A stretch of DNA of 64,000 nucleotides from Bartonella sp. B1099 (GTDB lineage Bacteria > Pseudomonadota > Alphaproteobacteria > Rhizobiales > Rhizobiaceae). The DNA lies in assembly GCF_944801835.1 (NCBI RefSeq), contig NZ_CALYLN010000002.1, positions 186,001 through 250,000 on the forward strand, written 5' to 3'. This document shows positions 1-10,659 of this stretch, in pieces. Position 1 is the first letter of the stretch, and the number at the start of each line of letters is the position of its first letter. A program made the position numbers and the translations under genes. The notes beneath the pieces are model-generated. The model saw nothing but the letters and a program-made list of their open reading frames with translations, ran no database searches and was not told the origin of the DNA.

Positions 1-50
1 AGAAAAATATAAAATTTGAGCAAAAAAGTTCAACAATAGCTTTAAAAAAC

Positions 51-1394
51 TTAATTCATATTTTTTTTTATATTCTCTAGTTGTTTTTTTGCTTCAAAAG
101 TAAGAACAGCTCTAATAGTAACAGAGCCATCATCATGTCCTTCCTGCTTTATTTCTGCAGAGTTTTCATAAAACCAATCAATAAGTGACATTTCATGAGG
201 TTTTAAAAGATACTCAATGCTTTGCACCTCTCCAAAAATTCGCTTTTCAATAGTTCTTAATAATTGATCGAGCCCATCCCCTTTAAGGGCTGATACCATG
301 AGAGCCGGATTTAATCGTGTTTTTGCGCTCATTTGTAAAACATTCAATGCTTGCTCATCTAATATATCAATCTTATTCCAAACTTCTATGATATGTTCTG
401 TATCATCAATATCGATATCAAGACTTGAAAGCACTTCTAAGACATCTTGGGCATGCGCACGATGATCAAGATCTGACATATCTCTTACATGAAGAATGAG
501 ATCCGCTTCAACCACTTCTTCAAGGGTTGCTCTAAACGCTGCAATCAAGTTTGTTGGTAAATTAGAAATAAAACCTACAGTATCAGACAAAAGAATCGTT
601 TTTCCATGGGGAAGAACAACTTTGCGCAAAGTCGGATCAAGCGTTGCAAATAACATATTCTTTGCTAAAACATCAGCACCGCTTAAACGGTTAAAAAGAG
701 TTGATTTTCCTGTGTTCGTGTATCCAACCAAAGCAACAACAGGATAGGATGTTTTTTTTCTTTTTGCTCTATGAAGTGCACGCGTTTTAATAACCGTTTC
801 CAATTCGCGGCGAATACGAATAATTTTCTCTTGTAAAAGACGCCTATCCGCTTCAATTTGCGTTTCACCAGGTCCACCTAGGAAACCGCGCCCTCCCCGT
901 TGCCTTTCCAAGTGCGTCCAACTCCGCACAAGCCGCCCTTTTTGATAGGACAAATGTGCTAATTCTACTTGCAAAACCCCTTCTTTTGTTCGTGCACGAT
1001 CACCAAAAATCTCAAGAATCAAAGCTGTTCTATCGATAACTTTACAATTCCATAATTTTTCTAAATTACGCTGCTGTACTGGCGTTAAAAAGTGATCTAT
1101 AATCGCAAGCTCGATGGAATATTCATGGATATAATTGGCAAGCGCATCGGCTTTACCTTTTCCAAAGAGAGTTGCAGGACGAGGTGTTGCAATATTAATT
1201 GTTTCATAATTAACAACTTCTAACCTTATAGCACGCGCTAACCCTAATGCCTCTTGAACTCGGGAAGATCTAGAGCACTCTCTCAAAGAGTTTTCACTTC
1301 TATTTTCTTGAAAAAACGGTATCAAAACAAGTGCGCGCACTTGTTTCACAATTTGCGAACACACCCCTCCTAATCTCTCATTTTCATTTATCAT
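51..1394 (-). CDS. hflX: GTPase HflX
   Basis: HflX is a ribosome-associated GTPase of the Obg/TRAFAC group that binds the 50S subunit and splits stalled 70S ribosomes. The 447-residue product has the HflX N-terminal domain (about residues 30-200, including the glycine-rich GGRGFLGGPGETQIE segment) and a G domain with G1 GYTNTGKST, G3 DTVG and G4 NKID. Length is typical. The gene lies downstream of hfq on the same strand, the conserved hfq-hflX order, separated by 54 bases, so the two are probably cotranscribed. The first residues before the conserved core are family-variable, so a start slightly inside is possible. Confidence 0.97.
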   Translation of the reverse strand: MINENERLGGVCSQIVKQVRALVLIPFFQENRSENSLRECSRSSRVQEALGLARAIRLEVVNYETINIATPRPATLFGKGKADALANYIHEYSIELAIIDHFLTPVQQRNLEKLWNCKVIDRTALILEIFGDRARTKEGVLQVELAHLSYQKGRLVRSWTHLERQRGGRGFLGGPGETQIEADRRLLQEKIIRIRRELETVIKTRALHRAKRKKTSYPVVALVGYTNTGKSTLFNRLSGADVLAKNMLFATLDPTLRKVVLPHGKTILLSDTVGFISNLPTNLIAAFRATLEEVVEADLILHVRDMSDLDHRAHAQDVLEVLSSLDIDIDDTEHIIEVWNKIDILDEQALNVLQMSAKTRLNPALMVSALKGDGLDQLLRTIEKRIFGEVQSIEYLLKPHEMSLIDWFYENSAEIKQEGHDDGSVTIRAVLTFEAKKQLENIKKNMN

Positions 1395-1448
1395 AGCAAT
1401 CTAAGTACTTTAAAAATGGGATAAGAGGTTTATCTTAAAATGATGTGT

Positions 1449-1688
1449 TTACTCAGGGCTTTCTCCTTCAAACATCTGTACAGGCTGTCCGGGCATAATT
1501 GTAGAAATAGCATGCTTATAAACCAATTGCGCGTGTCCATCTCGGCGCAAAAGGACACAAAAATTATCAAATGAAGTTACAATCCCTGTGAGTTTAACGC
1601 CATTAACAAGAAAAATGGTAAGGGAAATTTTTTGCTTACGCACCGTATTTAAAAATACATCTTGCAGGTGTTGTGATCGCTCTGCCAT
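1449..1688 (-). CDS. hfq: RNA chaperone Hfq
   Basis: Hfq forms a hexameric Sm ring that matches small RNAs with their mRNA targets. The 79-residue protein carries the Sm1 core ([12 protein letters not shown] then [18 protein letters not shown]) and the Sm2 motif with YKHAIST, both diagnostic of the family. The C-terminal tail is short, as in Alphaproteobacteria generally. It is first in a probable hfq-hflX operon on the minus strand, with its promoter expected in the 660-base spacer shared with the divergent large coiled-coil gene. Confidence 0.98.
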   Translation of the reverse strand: MAERSQHLQDVFLNTVRKQKISLTIFLVNGVKLTGIVTSFDNFCVLLRRDGHAQLVYKHAISTIMPGQPVQMFEGESPE

Positions 1689-2350
1689 TATTCTTACACC
1701 TTCATCTCGATTGCATAAAATATTCGTGCATGCATATCGACTGAAAAATATTCAATTGTCAACGTAGAAGCTTCAAATTTTAGCAACAAACAACTGGAAT
1801 ATTAGAAAAAACTGCTCTTTAAAGCAATAATTAAAGTACGGCTTATCAGAAGTTATCATTAAATTCAAAATTTTTCCACATTTACTTTTTTATGAACTTA
1901 CAGATAAGAAACAGATTTTTATACATCCTAAGCTATTACAGACGATGTACGAAATGATGAATCCCTTTTGTTGAGAATCAATAAAAGGAAGCAGACAACA
2001 ATACGTATTATCGATATTCAAAAAAACATTCGCACCGTACTGTTTTTTAACATCAATATATAACTGCCATTAAATTGTCCTTATCTCAAAGAAAATAAGC
2101 TAATAAAGCTTTTTATAAGCACAAGTTGTAAACAGTATTTTTGTTTTTTTTAGAATCAAATAATAAATTGTTTTTATTATATTTATAACCTTTTTAAACA
2201 GAGTGTAAGATACTGCGTTAACTTTATTTTGATAAGTTTTTAAATTTTTTTCCTCAGCATATTCCTTTCTAAATAATTAACAGCTAGTATGCGGAAATTA
2301 TGTGGAAGAGGACGTATCTCTTTTTCCCTCTGTAAGAGTACGAGGCGAGT
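1689..2350. other. Divergent intergenic spacer, no gene seen
   Basis: This AT-rich stretch separates hfq (minus) from the large coiled-coil gene (plus) and should hold promoters for both. I see no convincing coding sequence on either strand and no tRNA. Just before the downstream gene, GAGGCGAG at about 2341-2348 sits too close to the ATG for an ideal ribosome binding site but is the only purine-rich candidate. Confidence 0.6.
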
Positions 2351-5300
2351 ATGGCACGCAGAACCAAATTGCAAACATTTGAAGTTGAAGTTGAAGAAGC
2401 CCTCACAAAAGCGATGAACTTTAATTTCGATGACACAGAATTTGAAACGATATCATCCAATAATTCTGAAAATATTGTTAATGTTGATGATTTGATTCAA
2501 AAAATTGCAATGGCAGAAGAAGAGTTTTTTGCTGAAAATGGTCCTTCAACTTTTGTCTCTAATATTCATGATGATGCTGTTATTGACAAATCCGTTGTTG
2601 GACAGCTTTTTGCTCCAAAACCTTCACCTGATATTTCAGGGGGAACGGTTCACAATACATTATTGTCAACGAAACTTCTTCCTGCAAATGATGATATAAC
2701 AACCCCTGTAAATTTTGGACACTTAAGGCAACGTTCTTCCTCTCGAATCTATTGGTATACAACAGCGCTGAGTGCCTTATGGGCAACTGGAGGAGCTTTT
2801 ATTGCCCATAAGCTCGCCCCTGCTGGGCTAAGCTCCTTGTCTAATATCAGCACTTTTGTAACATCCCCAACAGGACTCGCTGTAGCGGCCGGAACAGCAA
2901 TTCCTATCCTTATATCTTGGGGCGTTGCACAATTAACAAAACGTTCGAACGAATTGCATAATATTGCTCTTCTTATGACAAATGCTGCACAACGCCTTAG
3001 TGAGCCACAACAATTATCTGAAAAACAAGCTATTGCTATAGGGCAAACCATTCGTGAAGAAGTCGCGGCAATGAATGAAGGTATTGAACGTACCCTCGGG
3101 CGTGCTGTTGAACTTGAAGCAATCATACAAGGTGAAGTTCACAACCTAGAACAAGCCTATGCTGAAAACGAATCACGCATTCATACACTCATCAAAGAAT
3201 TGAGTAATGAACGCATAGCCATTTTGAATCACGCCGATCGCGTACAATCAACAATTAAAGGAACCCAGGAACAACTGAGCGATGAATTTGGCTTGGTTAC
3301 CTCTAAAATTGTCACCAATGTTGAAAAGCTTGCACAAACTCTTTCTCAAACTTTACAAAAACAAGGTGAAGACCTCGTTGAAAAACTTTCTTATGCCGGT
3401 GATGGTGTAACAAACCAGCTTGTTGAAAAATTTAATGAAACAACAACACAAATTCAGCAAAAAAATACAAAATTTTTTGATGAATTAGGAAAAAACTTTG
3501 ATGGTTTTGCAAAACGATTTGATCATAATGAAAAACAAATAGAAAAAACCTTCAATGAAACAGCAGCAAAAGCAGAAGTGCATGCTGCTAAAATTGTAAC
3601 ACATATACAAGCAGTAACAGATCAAACTTTGCACGCTGTCGATGAAAAGTTTATAGCCTTGGATAAAGCTCTTCTCGATCGCAATAATCAATCTCTCCAG
3701 AATTTTGATGAGAGGATCTTAAAGCTTGACGACCAAGCACATAAGCTCTCTTCTAAATTTGATAATGTAACCTCACAAGCCATTGGAGCTTTTGAACAAC
3801 GTTTAGCAACTGTTGATCTTTCTCTTAAAGAACACAGTAACTCCATCGTTGATTCCTTTATAGAACGCAGTCAAGCTTTAGAGGATAATGCTGAAAAACT
3901 TGGTAACTTCTTAGAAGCTCATGTCTTGAAAATAAATGAAAACCTCCAAGAAAAAACAGCAGACATTACCCATGCATTTACAAATGGACGTGAAGCTATT
4001 CTGTCTGCAATTGATAAAAGTAAAGAAAATCTGAGAGAAGAAATTCAACATATCGACAATGCCATTATTGATATCATACAAGAACGTTCACAAGATTTTA
4101 AATTGCAACTTTCTGATCAACAAGCTCTCATGGCAGACATGCTTGATAACGAGAAGAATAAAATCACTGATGCATTAAGAAACCAGATTGATGTCTTGGT
4201 CCAAAATACATCTCATATTGAAAAAGTTTTGACTGACAATGCTCAAGTCGTTGATAAACAAGCTGAAAATCATATTGCAAATATCATTCAATGCACTGAC
4301 AAACTACAAGAAGTCATTGTACAAAGTTGCAATACAACACAAGATGCTTTAGAAACACAAGCAAGAAATATTGATATCCGTGCCGATGCTCTGCGTGACT
4401 CTTTGGCAATTAATAGCTTTTCTCTCAATGAAGTTCTTGCTGATCAAGCGCGCACTCTAGAACAGCGCATGGAGACAATCCATAATCTCATCGCAAAAAG
4501 TGATATACGTGTCGATGTGGCATTGAAACAGCAAATAGACTTAGTTGAAAGTGCAATTATCGCCAATAATAAAAACATTACTGAAACGGTTCAAGATCAT
4601 ATAAAAAACCTTGAAAGTCACGCTGAAGTTTTAAAGAATACTCTCTCTCAATCGAGTGGTGTTTTTTTTGAAACCCTTGAAGCGCGTATGGAATCATTCG
4701 ATACAAATTTAGAAGATCGTGCACACAAAATTTTTGAACGGACAACAACGCTAGAGGAAACATTATCTGAAAAATTTAGCCAAGTCTGTGAAGCCATTGA
4801 TATGCAAACATCTGTTGTTGAGGAACATTCTGACACGTTAAAAATGTCTCTCATGCTGAATAATGAGCAAAGTCAGATAATTCAACAAGCGCTGGAAAGC
4901 AGTGTTGACAATATGCGTGTTAGCTTAGAAGATTCTGTTAATACAGTCACAGATAATCTGCATAATAAGATTATAAAAGCTTCTGATATGCTTTCTTCTA
5001 CGGGTGAACAAATTCTCTCATCTGTTACAAATGCTACTGCACAAGCTGAAAATATTCTCTCAGAGTCAGGTAATCGCATTGTATCAAACGTTAAGAAAAC
5101 AGTTTATGATACCAGTGAAAAAGTTCTATCCGTTCTGTCTGAACAAACAGCGCATACTGTTGAAGCTTTCACAACAGCCAGTCATAATGCACAAGCGTTA
5201 TTGAATGAAACAATTCACACATCAACAACAGCAATAGAACAAGTTCTTAATGAACGTTGTGATATTCTTCATCATTCTATGCAAGATCTTAAAAGTAATT

Positions 5301-6910
5301 TAGGCTATCAGCTTTCTGATGTAACAAGCCGTCTGGAAGATGCGAAGAATCAGACAGCAATACAAATTTCAGAACATGTTGGAAAAATAACAGAACTGAC
5401 AAACCACTTAAATCACGCAGCACAAAGTACAACAGAATCAATTGATTCTTTAACGCAGCATATCGGTGAGAAACTCTCTCTCTCCACACAAGACGCTGAA
5501 CAAAGAATTTATGCACATAATGAATCTTTAGTGAATAGCTTGAACAAAGCGAACTCTGAAACACTTCAAACAGTAACGGCTATGAAGGAAGAGCTTGTTA
5601 ATAATGTCTCATCCATCTTACAGCAGTTGAATCAATCAATTTACAACTTCCACGAAAATAGTAATGTTTTATTATCAGCCGTTCAAAATATTGATGGTCA
5701 GCTTAATGAAACGACGAACAATTTCTTCCGCAATACAAACCAAGTAGCGGAGCGTTTATCAGCCTCAAATCAAGCACTTAATAATAATGTTGAAATTCTA
5801 CAAGGACTTTCAAACAACACCTTTGAACAAATTAATCATATAACGAATAGTTTTGGTGAACATGCGAAAACACTTTCCCAAACTATTCATGTTCTTGAAC
5901 AGTCTGAAAACTCACTAAGTGCAACGCTTGAAGAAAAACATAATACGCTTTCTGCGTTAAGCGATGCTCTTGTCTCCAAGTCTCATGAAATTAATCAAAT
6001 GATTGAGCATTATGAAAAAATCTTCAACTTAGCCCTTGAACGCTCTGATAAGAATGCGCGTAACGCCACAGATTCATTCCAACGATCCCTCAATAAGCTT
6101 ATTAGTGAAGCGTCAACGCGTTTTTCAGGAGCAGCAGAAGATATACGTCGCTCCGCGGATGAAGTTCGTTTAGAGCTTTCAAAGATTAATAATGATATCC
6201 ATGAAAATGCTAAAAAGCTTCCTGAAAAAACAAAAGAAACAACGCAAACAATTCGTACGGCTTTGAATGAGCAAATTACAGCATTAAAAGATCTCGTCAG
6301 TGTTATACAACATGATCAAAAGGGCACAAAAGAACAGTTAATATCGGTATTTCCTACATCTTCAATACTTAATAAGAGAAGTGAAAATTCCCCTGAGTCC
6401 ATTAAAAAGATCATTCCCCCTAAACCTGTTTTGCAACAAGATCAAAGCAAAAAAAGACCAAATAAATGGGTATCAAACCTCTTAGAAAGAGCTTCACGTG
6501 AAGAAACATTTTATGATGAAACCCCAAATGATGCTGTTTTAACATCTGTGCAAACAAAATCACGTCCTGCAAACAGTCCTCTTAACGCGTTAGCATCGGG
6601 TATTGTGCAAGCGATTAATCACAATGCCATTGTTGAGCTATGGGATCATTATCAACGTGGACAAAAAAATATCGTAACAGAACGCCTTTATACCTTGAAT
6701 GGAAAAACAATATTTGAAATGATTAAGAAAAAATATATGAGCGATTCTGAGTTTAAACGTTCAGTGAATCAATATGTTGCGGATTTTGAAAAGCTCTTAC
6801 GTGATATATCGCGCAGTTCTGGTTCTTCCAACTCAGTTCGCAAATACTTGATATCAGATACAGGAAAAGTTTATACCATGCTTGCTCATGCGAGTGGACG
6901 AATCCAATAG
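2351..6910 (+). CDS. Giant membrane-anchored coiled-coil protein, GPR/RgsE-like polar growth protein
   Basis: The 1519-residue product has an acidic N-terminus (1-130), two hydrophobic segments (about 137-160 and 175-195) that should place it in the inner membrane, then about 1,100 residues of heptad-like, Gln/Asn/Glu-rich coiled coil resembling apolipoprotein repeats. A separate conserved C-terminal domain (about 1400-1519) includes NGKTIFEMIKKKY and ends DTGKVYTMLAHASGR. This architecture matches the growth pole ring protein GPR of Agrobacterium and RgsE of Sinorhizobium, which organise unipolar growth in Rhizobiales. The assignment is by architecture and remembered C-terminal sequence; it may be annotated elsewhere as kinesin-like or hypothetical. 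It is monocistronic and Bartonella also grows from one pole, so the role is plausible. Confidence 0.75.
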   Translation: MARRTKLQTFEVEVEEALTKAMNFNFDDTEFETISSNNSENIVNVDDLIQKIAMAEEEFFAENGPSTFVSNIHDDAVIDKSVVGQLFAPKPSPDISGGTVHNTLLSTKLLPANDDITTPVNFGHLRQRSSSRIYWYTTALSALWATGGAFIAHKLAPAGLSSLSNISTFVTSPTGLAVAAGTAIPILISWGVAQLTKRSNELHNIALLMTNAAQRLSEPQQLSEKQAIAIGQTIREEVAAMNEGIERTLGRAVELEAIIQGEVHNLEQAYAENESRIHTLIKELSNERIAILNHADRVQSTIKGTQEQLSDEFGLVTSKIVTNVEKLAQTLSQTLQKQGEDLVEKLSYAGDGVTNQLVEKFNETTTQIQQKNTKFFDELGKNFDGFAKRFDHNEKQIEKTFNETAAKAEVHAAKIVTHIQAVTDQTLHAVDEKFIALDKALLDRNNQSLQNFDERILKLDDQAHKLSSKFDNVTSQAIGAFEQRLATVDLSLKEHSNSIVDSFIERSQALEDNAEKLGNFLEAHVLKINENLQEKTADITHAFTNGREAILSAIDKSKENLREEIQHIDNAIIDIIQERSQDFKLQLSDQQALMADMLDNEKNKITDALRNQIDVLVQNTSHIEKVLTDNAQVVDKQAENHIANIIQCTDKLQEVIVQSCNTTQDALETQARNIDIRADALRDSLAINSFSLNEVLADQARTLEQRMETIHNLIAKSDIRVDVALKQQIDLVESAIIANNKNITETVQDHIKNLESHAEVLKNTLSQSSGVFFETLEARMESFDTNLEDRAHKIFERTTTLEETLSEKFSQVCEAIDMQTSVVEEHSDTLKMSLMLNNEQSQIIQQALESSVDNMRVSLEDSVNTVTDNLHNKIIKASDMLSSTGEQILSSVTNATAQAENILSESGNRIVSNVKKTVYDTSEKVLSVLSEQTAHTVEAFTTASHNAQALLNETIHTSTTAIEQVLNERCDILHHSMQDLKSNLGYQLSDVTSRLEDAKNQTAIQISEHVGKITELTNHLNHAAQSTTESIDSLTQHIGEKLSLSTQDAEQRIYAHNESLVNSLNKANSETLQTVTAMKEELVNNVSSILQQLNQSIYNFHENSNVLLSAVQNIDGQLNETTNNFFRNTNQVAERLSASNQALNNNVEILQGLSNNTFEQINHITNSFGEHAKTLSQTIHVLEQSENSLSATLEEKHNTLSALSDALVSKSHEINQMIEHYEKIFNLALERSDKNARNATDSFQRSLNKLISEASTRFSGAAEDIRRSADEVRLELSKINNDIHENAKKLPEKTKETTQTIRTALNEQITALKDLVSVIQHDQKGTKEQLISVFPTSSILNKRSENSPESIKKIIPPKPVLQQDQSKKRPNKWVSNLLERASREETFYDETPNDAVLTSVQTKSRPANSPLNALASGIVQAINHNAIVELWDHYQRGQKNIVTERLYTLNGKTIFEMIKKKYMSDSEFKRSVNQYVADFEKLLRDISRSSGSSNSVRKYLISDTGKVYTMLAHASGRIQ

Positions 6911-7843
6911 ACAATAAGAAAAGTGGAGAAAATGTTTTTTCCCTTTTCTCTTTCTAATTATCTTAATTGCTCATCATAAAGTGCTTTGCGATCAACTGGA
7001 GCTTTTACTTCAAAGGCTGATATTGGCATGCATTTCCCTTTGAGAGCCTAAGTGATACCCCTAAAGAAAGCATAACACCCCACCAAACAGCCTAACATTT
7101 TAAAAATGATAAAACATATTTTCTACTTCCTTATCCTCCCCTTAACCCTTTTATTTTTTATTATATGACAAATTTGAAATGGATGAATCTTATTATATCT
7201 AAGTTTCTCATTCAATTTACGAGATGTTTCATTCTAAATTATAAAGTAACGCGTCAGACGAAATATATAAAATGCGCAATGTCAGCTTTTTCAGTGACAT
7301 TTTCGTTTATTAAAACACATGACTTACCAGTATATAAAAAATACAACTCTAAACGATTAACAATTCAATTGAACAATAAACAACACACCTCCCATTTTCA
7401 ACGTTCCCATCTTTTTATAAAGAACTGAACAAACAGTTTATAACTTTCAAATTTCTGTTTTAAAATTTCTTCTACTTCCGTATAGAAATTCAAATAAAAT
7501 ATATATTTTATAAAAAGCGAATGAAATGAATAAGTAAGCTCTTCCGTTCTTTCCTTATTTTGTAAGCATTGTAAAAACAATAATGGCTTTATAATGTAAT
7601 CATTATTAATATTTTACTTGTTTGTAGACTAATCAATTTTTACGCGTTTTATTAAAGGAAGAAAAACAAACGTGCTGCTGTCGATAAAATTATTCATGGG
7701 CACAAATAAAAGAAACATCAAACTGGTTTCACGATCCAAAAGAATTTGCTCATGCTCATGCATTTTGATATTCAGAGAAATGAGGATCTATTAGTGGACA
7801 AAACCTTATCGTAGATGAAACACTTATATAAACACACACTAAC
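6911..7843. other. Intergenic region with possible gene remnants
   Basis: No intact gene is visible in this 930-base stretch. A 23-codon minus-strand reading frame at 6958-7029 (begins MPISAFEVKAP) looks protein-like and could be the 3' remnant of a lost gene. Around 7670-7800 short plus-strand peptide-like fragments are interrupted by stops. An open frame at 7165-7428 has composition typical of random AT-rich sequence and is not called. Confidence 0.4.
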
Positions 7844-10177
7844 TTGGATATCATGAATATGTCTAAAGAACGAAAGAGTAATTTCAGTTCACCAATAGCT
7901 GAACTTGACAGTGCTGCACTTTTTTATCACCAACACCCCAAACCTGGAAAATTGGAAATACAAGCAACAAAACCTCTTGATAATCAACGTGATTTAGCTC
8001 TTGCTTATTCCCCAGGCGTTGCAGCACCATGTCTTGCAATTCATGAAGATCCCAATCTTGCTGCTCAATATACGTCTCGTTCTAATTTAGTCGCTGTTAT
8101 ATCAAATGGAACGGCTGTTCTTGGTTTAGGAAACATTGGCCCCCTCGCTTCAAAGCCAGTTATGGAAGGCAAAGCCGTTTTATTCAAAAAATTTGCCAAT
8201 ATTGATGTTTTTGATATTGAAATTGATGCATTCGATATAGAACAAATGGTACAAACGGTATCCACCTTAGAACCTACATTTGGTGGTATTAATCTTGAAG
8301 ATATTAAGGCTCCTGAATGTTTTGAAGTCGAAGAAAAGCTGCGCACTAAGATGAATATTCCAGTTTTTCATGATGATCAACATGGAACAGCCATTATTGT
8401 TTCTGCAGCTGTATTAAATGCTTTAAATCTTTCAGGAAAAAAAATTGAAAATGCAAAAATAGTTACTTCAGGTGCAGGTGCTGCCGCCCTCGCTTGTCTT
8501 AATCTTTTGGTCCGTCTTGGAGCAAAAGTTGAAAATATTTGGCTTAGTGATTTAGAGGGCGTTGTTTATGAAGGTCGCCAAACCCTTATGGATCGTTGGA
8601 AAGTCAATTACGCACAAAAAACTGACGCACGAACTTTATCTGATATTATTGATGATGCAGATATTTTTCTAGGTCTATCGGCGGGGGGGGTTTTAAAGCC
8701 TGAATATCTTAAAAGAATGGCTCAAAATCCACTCATTTTAGCGCTGGCTAATCCAATACCAGAAATTATGCCCGAAGAAGCACATTCTATACGACCCGAT
8801 GCAATGATCTGTACAGGGCGCTCTGATTATCCCAATCAAGTTAATAATGTCCTTTGTTTTCCCTATATCTTCCGTGGTGCATTAGATGTAGGTGCTACTG
8901 CAATTAATGAAGAAATGAAAATGGCTGCTGTTCATGCGATAGCTGCCCTTGCTCGTGAAGAAACTTCAGATGTTGTCGCACGTGCATACGCAAAAGAACC
9001 ACCCAATTTTGGCCCCAACTATCTAATCCCCTCTCCTTTTGATCCGCGTTTAATCCTACGTATTGCTCCCGCTGTTGCTAAAGCAGCAATGGCAACGGGT
9101 ATCGCCCTTCGTCCTATTGACGATATGGAAGCCTACCGTGATCTCCTCAATCGATTTGTTTTTCTTTCTGGTTTAACAATGAAGCCTGTTTTTGCTGCCG
9201 CAAAAACAGCAAAACGTAAACGTGTCATCTATGCCAATGGTGAAGATGAACGCGTCCTTCGCGCAGCACAAGTTGTTATTGAGGAACAAACAGCAACACC
9301 TCTCCTTATTGGCCGTCCACATGTTGTAGAAGCAAGATTAAAACGCTTTGGTTTGAAAATTCGCCCTAATATAGATTTTGAATTAACAAACCCTGAAGAT
9401 GATCCACGTTTTCGTGATTATGTTAATTTATTTTTTCATTATACAGGAAGACGTGGTGTTACGCCTGAAATGGCAAAAACAATCGTGAGAACATCCACAA
9501 CCGCTATTGCTGCCCTTGCCGTCATGCGTGAAGAAGCAGATGCGATGATTTGCGGCTTAGAGGGACGTTTTGAACGTCAACTTGAATTGATCGAACAAAT
9601 TATCGGGCTTGATCCTCATGTTCACCGTTTTTCTGCTATGAGTTTGCTTATCTCTCAACAGCGTACTCTTTTTCTCACAGATACTTATGTTAATGAAAAT
9701 CCTTCTGCAGAAGAAATTGCTGAAATGACTGTATTAGCAGCTCAAGAAGTTGAAGCATTTGGAATAACACCCAAAGCAGCCTTATTATCACACTCAAACT
9801 TTGGTTCTAAAAACACAGAAAGTGCGCGTAAAATGCGCCGAGCAACAGAAATTCTTGCAAAATTACACCCTCATTTAGAAGCAGATGGTGAAATGCATGG
9901 TGATGCAGCTCTTTCCAAAGTTTTTCGTGATCGTGTTTTTCCTGATTCTCGTCTCAAAAGTGAAGCAAATTTGCTTGTCTTTCCAACACTTGATTCAGCC
10001 AACATCACGCTCAATACTGTTAAAAGCCTCACAAATGCACTTCATGTTGGTCCTATCTTAATAGGGGCAGCACGTCCCGCCCATATACTAACGCCTTCAG
10101 TAACTTCACGAGGCGTTGTTAATATCACAGCCCTTGCCGTCCTTGCAGCAAATAGAAAAAATAAATCTGTAAAATAA
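7844..10177 (+). CDS. maeB: NADP-dependent malic enzyme with C-terminal phosphotransacetylase-like domain
   Basis: The enzyme converts malate and NADP to pyruvate, CO2 and NADPH, linking the TCA cycle to gluconeogenesis and lipid NADPH supply. Residues about 1-440 are the malic enzyme part: LAYSPGVAAPCLAI near the N-terminus, the metal-binding FHDDQHGTA, and the Rossmann VTSGAGAAALACL. Residues about 450-777 are the phosphate acetyltransferase-like domain common to MaeB proteins, thought to be regulatory. Length (777) is typical. Three ATGs lie close together (7844, 7853, 7859); the last gives MSKERK and may be the true start. It precedes the lipid A operon but a 187-base gap separates them. 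Confidence 0.95.
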   Translation: MDIMNMSKERKSNFSSPIAELDSAALFYHQHPKPGKLEIQATKPLDNQRDLALAYSPGVAAPCLAIHEDPNLAAQYTSRSNLVAVISNGTAVLGLGNIGPLASKPVMEGKAVLFKKFANIDVFDIEIDAFDIEQMVQTVSTLEPTFGGINLEDIKAPECFEVEEKLRTKMNIPVFHDDQHGTAIIVSAAVLNALNLSGKKIENAKIVTSGAGAAALACLNLLVRLGAKVENIWLSDLEGVVYEGRQTLMDRWKVNYAQKTDARTLSDIIDDADIFLGLSAGGVLKPEYLKRMAQNPLILALANPIPEIMPEEAHSIRPDAMICTGRSDYPNQVNNVLCFPYIFRGALDVGATAINEEMKMAAVHAIAALAREETSDVVARAYAKEPPNFGPNYLIPSPFDPRLILRIAPAVAKAAMATGIALRPIDDMEAYRDLLNRFVFLSGLTMKPVFAAAKTAKRKRVIYANGEDERVLRAAQVVIEEQTATPLLIGRPHVVEARLKRFGLKIRPNIDFELTNPEDDPRFRDYVNLFFHYTGRRGVTPEMAKTIVRTSTTAIAALAVMREEADAMICGLEGRFERQLELIEQIIGLDPHVHRFSAMSLLISQQRTLFLTDTYVNENPSAEEIAEMTVLAAQEVEAFGITPKAALLSHSNFGSKNTESARKMRRATEILAKLHPHLEADGEMHGDAALSKVFRDRVFPDSRLKSEANLLVFPTLDSANITLNTVKSLTNALHVGPILIGAARPAHILTPSVTSRGVVNITALAVLAANRKNKSVK

Positions 10178-10364
10178 ATGTACAATAAAACTTCAAAGTT
10201 TTTTAAATATTGAGATATAGTATTTCACATATTGTAAAGCTCTTTTCTCTCTAGAAAAGACAGTTATATTCTGGATTAAGGCTTTTTTTTAAAGAGAAAA
10301 AAGGCTAGAAAATGATATTAAATATATTTTGAATTTGCTAACTCTATAATAAGGAATCCATACA

Positions 10365-10649
10365 TTGCCTTCCACATTTGATAAAGTTGCTGATATTATT
10401 GCAGAAATCAGTGAAATTGATCGCAATACAATCACACCTGAAAGTCATACAATTGATGATTTGGGAATCGACAGTCTTGATTTTCTTGATATTGTTTTCG
10501 CTATTGATAAAGCTTTTGGAATAAAAGTTCCCCTAGAGCAATGGACGCAAGAAGTTAATGAAGGTACAGTTGCGACAGAAGAATACTTTGTTCTCAAAAA
10601 CCTTTGTGCAAAAATCGATGATCTCGTTGCCTTAAAACAGGCGGAGTAA
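10365..10649 (+). CDS. acpXL: Specialised acyl carrier protein AcpXL
   Basis: AcpXL carries the growing very-long-chain (C26-C28, omega-1 hydroxylated) acyl chain used for lipid A. The 94-residue protein is close to rhizobial AcpXL over its whole length; the phosphopantetheine serine is in [10 protein letters not shown]. The start is TTG at 10365, preceded by AAGGA at about 10351-10355; it gives [14 protein letters not shown], matching the family N-terminus. It is first of five genes on the plus strand (acpXL, fabF2XL, fabF1XL, adhXL, lpxXL) with short spacers, so they are probably one operon. Confidence 0.95.
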   Translation: MPSTFDKVADIIAEISEIDRNTITPESHTIDDLGIDSLDFLDIVFAIDKAFGIKVPLEQWTQEVNEGTVATEEYFVLKNLCAKIDDLVALKQAE

Positions 10650-10659
10650 TTTTTTCACT

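Noticed and set aside
7165..7428. 87-codon open frame
   Set aside because: No ribosome binding site, no domain, composition like random AT-rich sequence.
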